From an uncultured Campylobacter sp. (GTDB lineage Bacteria > Campylobacterota > Campylobacteria > Campylobacterales > Campylobacteraceae), in assembly GCF_938039245.1 (NCBI RefSeq), contig NZ_CALHVN010000058.1:1-64000 (forward strand): DNA of 64,000 nucleotides, written 5' to 3'. Under the pieces are notes generated by a model, which saw only the letters and a list, made by a program, of their open reading frames with translations, was not told the DNA's origin and made no database searches. Position 1 is the stretch's first letter. Every line of letters begins with the position of its first letter. Made by a program: the position numbers and the translations under genes. This document shows, in pieces, positions 27,678-34,683 of this stretch.

Positions 27678-29714
27678 TTAGAATTTATATCTTACGTTCG
27701 TAAAGAAAATTCTTCCTTCCTCAGGAAAGCCCTCTCTGTACTCGTAATTTTTGTCAAATAAATTCGACACACCCGCTTCAAAGCTTAAAGCCTCGGTCGG
27801 TTTGTAGGTAAATTTAAGATTAGTTACGCCAAAGCCCGCGGTTTTATGATCTACATGGCCGGTTCTGGTAGGCAGTCTAGACCATAAGCTTGAGCTTAGC
27901 TCTTGAGAAGCGTAGACGCTAAATTTCGGTAAAATTTTATAATCTACGTATAAAAATCCTTTATGCTTCGGCAGATCGTAAACTAAGGCGTCTTTGCCGT
28001 TTTCTTTATATTTTGCGCTCATATAAGTATAGTTGCCGCCTAGCTCTAAATCGCGCGTCGCAAAGTAACTCGCTCCAATCTCAAATACCTTGTAATAAGC
28101 CCTATCGACGTTTACGGCCATATCTCTGGTTTGCCCGAATTTAGTAACGCTAGTAGAGCCGATAGCGTCTTTAACCCTTGAGTAAAATACCGCCGTTTCT
28201 AATCTCAAAGCCTCGCCGAAATTTCTTTGATAGCCGACCTCGTAGTGGTTTGCTATTTCCGGTTTCAGATACGGATTTGCGAAAAATCTACCGAATCTTT
28301 CGCTATATCTATCTTTCATGCTGGCAAAATAGGTCTTTTTTGCAAAGCTTAGGCTTAGTTCGTCCTCGCCGTCAAAGCTATGCTTGATAGTGGCTTGGTA
28401 GTTAAAGGCGTGCTTTTTGCCTACGTCAAACGAAGTAAGCTTATAGTTGGCCGGGTTGTTGCGACCGCCTCCTCCGCCTCCGCGGAATTGGATATAGTCC
28501 TCGGCTTTTACGGCGTCTCTAACATCGTAGCTAGCGCCCAAAATCAATCTAGTAAAATCGCTAAATTTGTAAGTGTTTTCAAGAGCAAAGCTATAAGTCT
28601 TATCTACAAAGGTAACGGTCGGTTCGGTACCAAACCTCCCCGTATAATGAACCCTATATCCCGAGTGTTTGTCGCGTTTGTAGTTTGCGGCAAATTTAAG
28701 CGTATCTTTATCGCCTATATTTCCGCCCGTCTCCAAGCTAAATCCATACGCCGTATCTTTATATTTGCTATATTCCAGGGCGCTGATATCATACATCTCG
28801 TTTTTAAATTCGTCCGCAAAGGCTTTGGTGTTTATATAAAGGCTATTTGCGAATTCCGTATGCGATAAGAAGTAAATACTCCGTCTATCCCACTGCGGCC
28901 ACTCCCACAAGCGGTCTCTTTGAGAGAAGGCTGCGTATCTGCCGGTATACATAGGCTGCTCTTTCTCGCCTTTTTGATTCACGTACGCTACGGCGTATTC
29001 GTCGGTTCCGTTTGGTGTAAAGCCGAATTTTATATTAAATTTCTTATCGCGTTGCACGGAGTTGTCGCGTCTGCCGCCGTCCTCGTTGCCGGTTACTTTT
29101 TGGTTAAATTTACGAGACGTCTGCTGTCCTGCGTCCTCCATGTAGCTGCCGCTTGCTTGCGCGTAAAATAGCTCTTGCTTTGTGCCGATGCTAAAATCTA
29201 CGTTATTGCTGTAGGTTTTGGCGTTTTTGCCCGTCTCAAAGCCGTAACCTAGGCTTCCCTCAAGCTCTTTGCTAGGCTTTTTGGTGATTAAATTTATCGC
29301 GCCGCCCATGGTGTTTGGGCCGTAAAGCACCGAGCTTGAGCCCTTTGAGATGTCTATGCGGCTTAGATCAAAGGTCGTAAATCGCCCGAAATCAGCATTG
29401 CCGTCATAAGGCACGTAAACCGGGATACCGTCGATAAAAAGCGGAGTTCTGCGTGCGTCAAAGCCGCGAACGTAGAAATTTTGCTCGGCGCGCGGGCCTT
29501 TTTTATCCACATAGACGCCGGGCGTGCTGTAAGCGACCTCTGAGAGGCGCTTTATATCGTCTTTTTGTAGCTTTTGCTCGTCTAAAACGACTACGTTTGC
29601 GTCGCTTTTTTGCAAGCCGCCTACGTTTTGCGTGACTTCGACCTTACCCAGCGTAAAAACCTCGCCGTGCAGCGCCGCCGCGGCGCAACATGCGATCAGA
29701 CCGATTTTTCTCAC
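27678..29714 (-). CDS. TonB-dependent outer-membrane receptor
   Basis: A 678-residue beta-barrel receptor. A signal peptide (about 1-17) is followed by a TonB-box-like stretch (TLGKVEVTQNV). The plug domain includes YVRGFDARRTPLFIDGIPVYVPYDG and GSSSVLYGPNTMGGAINLITKKP. The barrel ends in an aromatic residue (NVRYKF). A Gly-rich run (GGGGGGRNN) lies in an extracellular loop. It is the first gene of the uptake operon and faces the TiaS-like gene. Relatives import siderophores, haem, cobalamin or nickel complexes. The substrate cannot be read from the sequence. Confidence 0.93.
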   Translation of the reverse strand: MRKIGLIACCAAAALHGEVFTLGKVEVTQNVGGLQKSDANVVVLDEQKLQKDDIKRLSEVAYSTPGVYVDKKGPRAEQNFYVRGFDARRTPLFIDGIPVYVPYDGNADFGRFTTFDLSRIDISKGSSSVLYGPNTMGGAINLITKKPSKELEGSLGYGFETGKNAKTYSNNVDFSIGTKQELFYAQASGSYMEDAGQQTSRKFNQKVTGNEDGGRRDNSVQRDKKFNIKFGFTPNGTDEYAVAYVNQKGEKEQPMYTGRYAAFSQRDRLWEWPQWDRRSIYFLSHTEFANSLYINTKAFADEFKNEMYDISALEYSKYKDTAYGFSLETGGNIGDKDTLKFAANYKRDKHSGYRVHYTGRFGTEPTVTFVDKTYSFALENTYKFSDFTRLILGASYDVRDAVKAEDYIQFRGGGGGGRNNPANYKLTSFDVGKKHAFNYQATIKHSFDGEDELSLSFAKKTYFASMKDRYSERFGRFFANPYLKPEIANHYEVGYQRNFGEALRLETAVFYSRVKDAIGSTSVTKFGQTRDMAVNVDRAYYKVFEIGASYFATRDLELGGNYTYMSAKYKENGKDALVYDLPKHKGFLYVDYKILPKFSVYASQELSSSLWSRLPTRTGHVDHKTAGFGVTNLKFTYKPTEALSFEAGVSNLFDKNYEYREGFPEEGRIFFTNVRYKF

Positions 29715-29749
29715 GATAACTCCTTAAAAATCAAGTTTTTATTTTATAT

Positions 29750-29777
29750 TTTATAAAATACGTTCTTATAGCGTCAA
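29750..29777 (-). promoter_or_regulatory. Predicted promoter of the TonB-receptor operon
   Basis: On the minus strand, TTGACG (29777-29772) and TATAAA (29755-29750) are separated by 16 bases, a good sigma-70-like pair, 36 bases before the receptor start. The whole 29715-29851 region is very AT-rich. I could not point to a convincing Fur box, but AT-rich operators are hard to judge by eye. Confidence 0.5.
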
Positions 29778-29797
29778 ATATTACTAAAATATAAAGA

Positions 29798-29803
29798 TAT
29801 AAT
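29798..29803 (+). promoter_or_regulatory. Predicted -10 element of the TiaS-like gene
   Basis: A perfect TATAAT stands 48 bases before the start codon of the plus-strand gene, about 20 bases from the -35 of the divergent receptor promoter. One regulator bound here could control both directions. Confidence 0.45.
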
Positions 29804-29851
29804 TTTATTTTACGAATAGTTAAATTCGACTTAAATATTAAGGAAGCTAAA

Positions 29852-30580
29852 ATGAAATTTAAATTTCTGCTTTGCATCGACGACACGGACGAACTTGGCG
29901 GCGAGATTTCTACGGGGCTGCTCGCCGAAGACATAGTCGCGTTTATCGGCTCTTTCGCACCCGTTTCTTTCGTCACGCGCCACCAGCTTTTGCTAGATCC
30001 GCGCATCAACTACACCTCGCACAACAGCTGCATGTGCCTAGAAGCCCTGCTTACCGAGGAGCAAAAGCAGAGCGCGCTAAATTTTGCCATTGAACTGTTG
30101 GAGCGTAAATGCGCGCCTAGTGCCGAGCCCGGCATTGCGGCGGTATTTGAAAAAGATATCTTAAACGCGCAAGAGCTGATAAGCTTTGGCAGAAGCGCAA
30201 AGGAGATATTTTTAAAGCCGCAGCAGGCGTTTGAGGAGGCCGCCTTGCAAAACGTATTTTTAAAAGAGCTAAAAAGCGGCGCTCGCGGCGTTATCGGCGT
30301 GCTTGCGGGCATAGGGCTTAGGCTTAGCGGAAGCGACGGAAAAATCAGAGGCAAATTTGAGTTAGAAAAGTCAAATTTGAGCGTACGCGAGCTTTTGGAT
30401 TTAAATTTTATCGAGGCGGTCGCGGATGAGAATTTTAAACCGCTTTTGCCGGGTAAGCGCATAAATCTAATCGGCGCGCTAAAGCCCGTGTTTTTGGATT
30501 TTAAAGCGACCCTGCTCGTCAAAAAAGAAGCAGACGGCGGATTTAGAAATTTGAGCGTAAAAGAGCTTCGGGATTTTTAA
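29852..30580 (+). CDS. TiaS-like (IDDTD motif) protein
   Basis: A 242-residue cytoplasmic protein that resembles the catalytic part of archaeal TiaS, the agmatidine synthetase for tRNA-Ile2. Three segments line up: CIDDTDELGGEISTG at 8-22 (TiaS has IDDTDS..G), DPRINYTSHNSC at 49-60 and GARGVIGVLAGIGLRL at 143-158 (TiaS has RG-IGALAAIG). The C-terminal tRNA-binding domains of TiaS are absent, so the substrate is probably not tRNA-Ile. Campylobacter is expected to use TilS instead. It overlaps the Cys-rich gene by one base and is divergent from the TonB receptor. The domain call is by eye; function is unknown. Confidence 0.7.
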   Translation: MKFKFLLCIDDTDELGGEISTGLLAEDIVAFIGSFAPVSFVTRHQLLLDPRINYTSHNSCMCLEALLTEEQKQSALNFAIELLERKCAPSAEPGIAAVFEKDILNAQELISFGRSAKEIFLKPQQAFEEAALQNVFLKELKSGARGVIGVLAGIGLRLSGSDGKIRGKFELEKSNLSVRELLDLNFIEAVADENFKPLLPGKRINLIGALKPVFLDFKATLLVKKEADGGFRNLSVKELRDF

Positions 30581-30810
30581 TGAGCTTAAATTTTAACGAA
30601 AAAGGCGAGTTTAGATTTGGTAAATTTAACTATGAAAAAGCGCGAGAAACCGCCCAAAACTGCGTAAATTTTAAGCTAGATAACGACGAAGAGGAGATGA
30701 GCTGCGGCGGCGAGAGGAGCTGCTACGACTGCGCGTTTAGGCGTTGGAGCGCGCAGAGCTTTATCTGCGGCTTTGGGCAAATATCGGCCCGCACTAGCGG
30801 CGCTCGGTAG
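30580..30810 (+). CDS. Small Cys-rich protein
   Basis: A 76-residue hydrophilic protein with five Cys residues, four of them in the C-terminal half (MSCGGERSCYDCAFRRW, then FICG). The spacing C-x5-C-x2-C-x10-C could bind a metal ion or an Fe-S cluster. Its ATG overlaps the stop of the TiaS-like gene by one base, so the pair is surely co-expressed and may act together. I do not recognise the family. The last dozen residues look less structured than the rest. Confidence 0.65.
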   Translation: MSLNFNEKGEFRFGKFNYEKARETAQNCVNFKLDNDEEEMSCGGERSCYDCAFRRWSAQSFICGFGQISARTSGAR

Positions 30811-30817
30811 TTTGATT

Positions 30818-31342
30818 TTATGCCGTTTTTCTAAATTTTCCGCCGCCTTTAAATTTAAGCTCGCCGCAAAATCTCTTGCCGAATTTCGCCTCGACGATAA
30901 GAACCAGCACGAAAAATATCTTTTCGTCGTTTAAAGAAGCGATTTGGCGCAGGGTTTGATCTGTGTGGCTAAATTTGACGCCATTTTTACGTAAAGTTTC
31001 GCAAAACTCGGCCTCGTCAAAGCTCAACATCTGCGAAATCTCAGTTATGCTGTACGGCTCGAGCGAGGCGATGATGCGGTCCATGTTGCACATGCTAGGA
31101 TTTTTGCGGCGAGTTACGACGTCCGTAAATTCGTTTGCGAGCTTAACGAGCTTTTTCTTGCGATTTATCACGTGCAAAAGCGCGGCTAAAACGACCAAAA
31201 AGCCAGCAAATTTATGCGCGCTCATCCAAAACTCGCCGTACTCTCCAAGCGCGAAATTTAGTCCCGAAAACGCGAGCAAACTAAGCCCCAAAATAAGCGC
31301 GCAAACCAGGCAAAATTTATAAATAATCTCGACTTTAAGCAT
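30818..31342 (-). CDS. DUF4405-like membrane protein
   Basis: A 174-residue protein with two N-terminal membrane helices, the second carrying His residues (AHKFAGFLVVLAALLHVINRKKK). This resembles the DUF4405 cytochrome-b-like module. The C-terminal soluble part (about 80-174) contains a short helical domain, ITEISQMLSFDEAEFCETLRKNG. I start at the ATG at 31342 because TTGGGAG stands just before it. A TTG at 31354 is in frame but has no site. It is convergent with the Cys-rich gene and divergent from norZ. Haem binding is only a suggestion. Confidence 0.7.
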   Translation of the reverse strand: MLKVEIIYKFCLVCALILGLSLLAFSGLNFALGEYGEFWMSAHKFAGFLVVLAALLHVINRKKKLVKLANEFTDVVTRRKNPSMCNMDRIIASLEPYSITEISQMLSFDEAEFCETLRKNGVKFSHTDQTLRQIASLNDEKIFFVLVLIVEAKFGKRFCGELKFKGGGKFRKTA

Positions 31343-31420
31343 AAAATCTCCCAAAATATATTTTCGTAATTATACATTTTTAAAATAAGCAATATTTTAA
31401 GGACAGATTTTATCCTTTTA

Positions 31421-31434
31421 TTGACGCAAATCAT
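31421..31434 (+). promoter_or_regulatory. FNR/CRP-type box upstream of norZ
   Basis: TTGAC-N4-ATCAT matches the FNR half-site pattern TTGAT-N4-ATCAA with one change in each half. A weak -10 (TAAACT at 31457-31462, after TTTGGA) would put transcription start near 31469 and the box at about -41.5, the class II activator position. In Campylobacter a CRP/FNR-family protein such as NssR responds to nitrosative stress, so control by NO or oxygen is plausible. Inferred from motif and position. Confidence 0.5.
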
Positions 31435-31497
31435 TCGATTAAATTCTCATTTTGGATAAACTATTGCCCGAATTTTCATATCACAAAGGAGAAAAGT

Positions 31498-33744
31498 ATG
31501 CGTGAATACAAGAAGTATTGGTGGGCGCTGGTAGCAGTCGTTACTATCGCCTTCGGGATACTCGGCTATTACGGCGTAGAGGTTTACCGCGAAGCGCCGC
31601 CGGTGGTGAGTTTTGCCGATAAAAACGGCAAAATAATAGTCGAGCAAGAGCAAATTTATAAAGGCCAAGAGGCCTGGCAAAGCATCGGCGGTATGCAAGT
31701 GGGCTCTGTGTGGGGACACGGAGCGTATCAGGCGCCTGATTGGACGGCTGATTGGCTGCATAAAGAGCTAGTAGCGTTTATGGATATAAAGGCAAATCAG
31801 CTTTACGGAGTTAAATTTAATGCTCTTAACGCCGAGCAACAAGCCAACATCAAGGCTCTAACAAAGAGCGAATACCGCACGAATACGCTAAAAAACGGCG
31901 TTATAACGATCAGCGACGAGAGGATCGCGGCGGCAAAGGTAGTGCGCGACGAGTATAACGGACTTTTCGGCAACGATCCGAAATACCAGAAGCTACGCGA
32001 AAACTACGCGATGAAAAACAACACGCTGGCTAAAGAAGAAAACCGCGAGCAGTTAAACGATTTCTTCTTCTGGGCGACCTGGGCTACGGCGACGAATCGC
32101 CCAAATAGCGAGGCTACGTACACCAACAACTGGCCGCACGAGCCGCTAATCGACAACGTTCCGACGAAAGAAAACGTATTTTGGACGATTATCAGCGTTA
32201 CGATTTTGGTCGCGGGTGTGGGCTTACTAGTTTGGTTTTCGAATTTCTACGGCGAAAAAGATCACGAGAAACTCGCTCCTATCGACGCCGATCCGCTCTC
32301 AAGGCTAAATTTAACCCCGTCTCAAAAGGCGCTTGGCAAATACCTTTTCGTAGCGCTCGCGCTATTTGTTTTCCAGATCATGATAGGCGGCTTCGTGGCG
32401 CACTATACGGTCGAGGGACAGGAGTTTTACGGTATAAATTTATCCGAACACATACCGTACTCTTTGGCGCGCACTTGGCATATCCAGGCGAGCATTTTCT
32501 GGATCGCGACGGGCTTTTTGGCGGCCGGACTTTTCCTAGCGCCTATCATCAACGGCGGCAAGGATCCTAAATTTCAAAAACTAGGCGTTGATTTGCTTTT
32601 CTACGCGCTGCTTTTCCTAGTCGTGGGTAGTTTTATCGGCGAGTACATGGCGATAGCGGGCAAGATGGAAACGTCTACTAGCTTTTGGCTCGGTCACCAA
32701 GGATACGAGTATATCGAGCTTGGCAGAGTTTGGCAGCTTATTTTGTTTGTGGGTCTTGTTATCTGGATGGCACTCGTACTTCGCGGATTCGTCGGCGGAT
32801 TTAAGGCTGACGGCGATAAAAACCTGCTAGCTATCTTTACGGCTTCTGCTATCGCGGTGGGACTTTTCTACGGCGCGGGACTATTTTATGGACAAAGAAG
32901 CCCGCTACCGGTGATGGAATACTGGCGCTGGTGGGTCGTTCACCTTTGGGTCGAGGGCTTTTTCGAGGTGTTTGCGACCGCGTCGCTTGCGTTCGTGTTT
33001 GCCTCTTTGGGTCTAGTCGGTAAAAAATTTGCGACTTACTCAACCCTAGCAAGCGCTAGCTTATTCTTAATGGGCGGCATTCCTGGTACCTTCCACCACC
33101 TTTATTTTGCTGGAACCACTACTCCGATCATGGCGGTGGGCGCTAGCTTTTCCGCGCTTGAGGTCGTGCCTTTGGTGCTTCTTGGGGCAGAGGCCTTCCA
33201 TCAGTATTCGCTTCAGTTCGCGCAAAGCTGGGCAAAAAATCTCAAGTGGCCGCTTTACTGCTTTATCGCGGTGGCGTTTTGGAATATGCTGGGTGCTGGC
33301 GTGTTTGGTTTCCTTATCAACCCGCCGCTATTTTTGTTCTACATCCAGGGTCTAAACACCACTTCGGTGCACGGACACGCGGCGCTATTTGGCGTTTACG
33401 GATTTTTGGCGCTAGGTTTTGTTTGGCTCGTGGCGCTTTACCTTTTCAAAGGGCAAGAATTTAACGACAAGCTGATGAAAGTAGGCTTTTGGTCGCTAAA
33501 TGCGGGTCTAATGCTAATGATTTTAGCGTCGCTACTTCCGATCGGTCTTTATCAGGCCGTCGCCGCGATAGACGTGGGCATGTGGTACGCTAGAAGCGCG
33601 GAGTTTTTACAGATGGATCATTTGCAAAATTTACGCTGGCTAAGGATGATCGGCGATACGATCTTTATCATCGGCGGCATTTGCTTCTTTATCCAGATTC
33701 TTAAATTTATTGCGGGAAGCTGCGGCTGCAAGGCTAAAGCCTAA
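31498..33744 (+). CDS. norZ: Quinol-dependent nitric oxide reductase
   Basis: Single-subunit qNOR of the inner membrane that reduces NO to N2O with electrons from quinol. The 748 residues give an N-terminal extension with a helix and a periplasmic domain (about 1-220), fused to a 12-helix haem-copper-oxidase-like core. Visible ligands are H328 (RTWHIQ), H482 and E486 (VHLWVEGFFE), H533 and H534 (GTFHHLYF) and H625/H627 (HGHAALFG). The cysteines near the C-terminus (GSCGCKAKA) are an oddity. A single-gene unit with a strong AAAGGAG site. It serves in NO detoxification or denitrification. Confidence 0.96.
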   Translation: MREYKKYWWALVAVVTIAFGILGYYGVEVYREAPPVVSFADKNGKIIVEQEQIYKGQEAWQSIGGMQVGSVWGHGAYQAPDWTADWLHKELVAFMDIKANQLYGVKFNALNAEQQANIKALTKSEYRTNTLKNGVITISDERIAAAKVVRDEYNGLFGNDPKYQKLRENYAMKNNTLAKEENREQLNDFFFWATWATATNRPNSEATYTNNWPHEPLIDNVPTKENVFWTIISVTILVAGVGLLVWFSNFYGEKDHEKLAPIDADPLSRLNLTPSQKALGKYLFVALALFVFQIMIGGFVAHYTVEGQEFYGINLSEHIPYSLARTWHIQASIFWIATGFLAAGLFLAPIINGGKDPKFQKLGVDLLFYALLFLVVGSFIGEYMAIAGKMETSTSFWLGHQGYEYIELGRVWQLILFVGLVIWMALVLRGFVGGFKADGDKNLLAIFTASAIAVGLFYGAGLFYGQRSPLPVMEYWRWWVVHLWVEGFFEVFATASLAFVFASLGLVGKKFATYSTLASASLFLMGGIPGTFHHLYFAGTTTPIMAVGASFSALEVVPLVLLGAEAFHQYSLQFAQSWAKNLKWPLYCFIAVAFWNMLGAGVFGFLINPPLFLFYIQGLNTTSVHGHAALFGVYGFLALGFVWLVALYLFKGQEFNDKLMKVGFWSLNAGLMLMILASLLPIGLYQAVAAIDVGMWYARSAEFLQMDHLQNLRWLRMIGDTIFIIGGICFFIQILKFIAGSCGCKAKA

Positions 33745-33750
33745 CCCCTC

Positions 33751-33773
33751 TAAGCCCCTATTTTAGGGGCTTA
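33751..33773 (+). terminator. Terminator hairpin after norZ
   Basis: TAAGCCCCT at 33751-33759 and AGGGGCTTA at 33765-33773 form a nine-bp perfect stem with a five-base loop, seven bases after the norZ stop codon. The sequence after it (GCTTCTTCT) is only modestly T-rich. Confidence 0.65.
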
Positions 33774-33820
33774 GCTTCTTCTAAACTTCTATCTTGTAAA
33801 ATTCGTCCCAAAGGACGAAA

Positions 33821-34366
33821 ATGCAAAAATTTAAAAAATATCTCCGAAATTTTATCTTTGGCTTCTTGTTTGCCCTACACGCTTTGGTATTTGCGGCGAT
33901 AAACTACGCCTTCCCGCACTATGACGAGGCGATCATCACGGGCGGCGAGGTCAAGCGCATGGATAAAGACGGCTTTATCGATGCGCAAAATCCCGCCGAC
34001 GGCCCGACGCGCGACGTGTATTTTATCTACACGCGGGAGCTAAACGGCACGAAGGTGATGCCGTATCGAAACGAGGACACGAGCTGGGGCTTGCCGCTTT
34101 ATTTTAAATTTAACTCCGCCGACGTCCAAGCCGCCGCCCAGAGTCTAGTTGGCGAAGGTAGGGCGCAGATCAAATACTACGGCTGGCGCATCGCGGTGCT
34201 AGATATGTTTAGAAACGCCGTTTCCGTTAAAAAGCTAAAAGATGGCGAAACGCGCGCAAATCCTATTTTTAGCTATATATTTTACGCTTTGACGGCGGTT
34301 TCGTTTGCGGTTTGCGCCGTTTTTGTTAAAAGGAAATTTAAAGACGAGCTAAGCTCAAATTTATAA
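33821..34366 (+). CDS. DUF1523 family membrane protein
   Basis: A 181-residue protein with an N-terminal membrane helix (about 8-30), a soluble middle part and a second helix near the C-terminus (about 148-170). The middle contains GGEVKRMDKDG and DVYFIYTRELNG, which match the DUF1523 family, where a VxxTxxKRMD motif is followed by RDVR-type sequence. The role is unknown. An AAGGACGAAA site precedes the ATG. It is separated from norZ by the hairpin, so linkage to NO metabolism is not shown. Confidence 0.8.
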   Translation: MQKFKKYLRNFIFGFLFALHALVFAAINYAFPHYDEAIITGGEVKRMDKDGFIDAQNPADGPTRDVYFIYTRELNGTKVMPYRNEDTSWGLPLYFKFNSADVQAAAQSLVGEGRAQIKYYGWRIAVLDMFRNAVSVKKLKDGETRANPIFSYIFYALTAVSFAVCAVFVKRKFKDELSSNL

Positions 34367-34486
34367 TCCAAGCTAAATTTGAGCGGTTTTTCGTCGCCTC
34401 GCTCAAATTTGACTAGGACGAGCTAAATTAACTAGCGGACGCAAACTGCGTTAAATTTAGCATTAAAAAGCAAATTTAAAAAATCC

Positions 34487-34621
34487 CTAAAAAATATCAT
34501 TTGCAAAGTAGCCTATAATCCAAAAACATATCGCGATAGTCGCAAACCAGCCCATCCCTGCGCTTTTGGCATAAAACAAAAAGGCTAGTACGCAAACTAA
34601 GGCTAAATCCGTTCTAGTCAA
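34487..34621 (-). CDS. Small hydrophobic membrane protein (44 aa)
   Basis: This frame is only 45 codons long. It starts with TTG at 34621, seven bases after a GGGAG binding site, and encodes a 44-residue protein with two hydrophobic stretches (about residues 6-17 and 25-41) separated by YAKSAGMG. The end is YFANDIF. Composition, binding site and position 62 bases after the EAL gene on the same strand support a real product. It might interact with the membrane-bound EAL protein upstream. Function is unknown. Confidence 0.6.
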   Translation of the reverse strand: MTRTDLALVCVLAFLFYAKSAGMGWFATIAICFWIIGYFANDIF

Positions 34622-34683
34622 ACTTATTCTCCCATACGCGCGCCGCCGTCAAATTTAGCGCAGTATAGCCGCCGCACGCAAAT

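Noticed and set aside
29715..29851. Fur box in the divergent promoter of the uptake locus
   Set aside because: The region is so AT-rich that partial matches to GATAAT/ATTATC occur without a convincing dyad.
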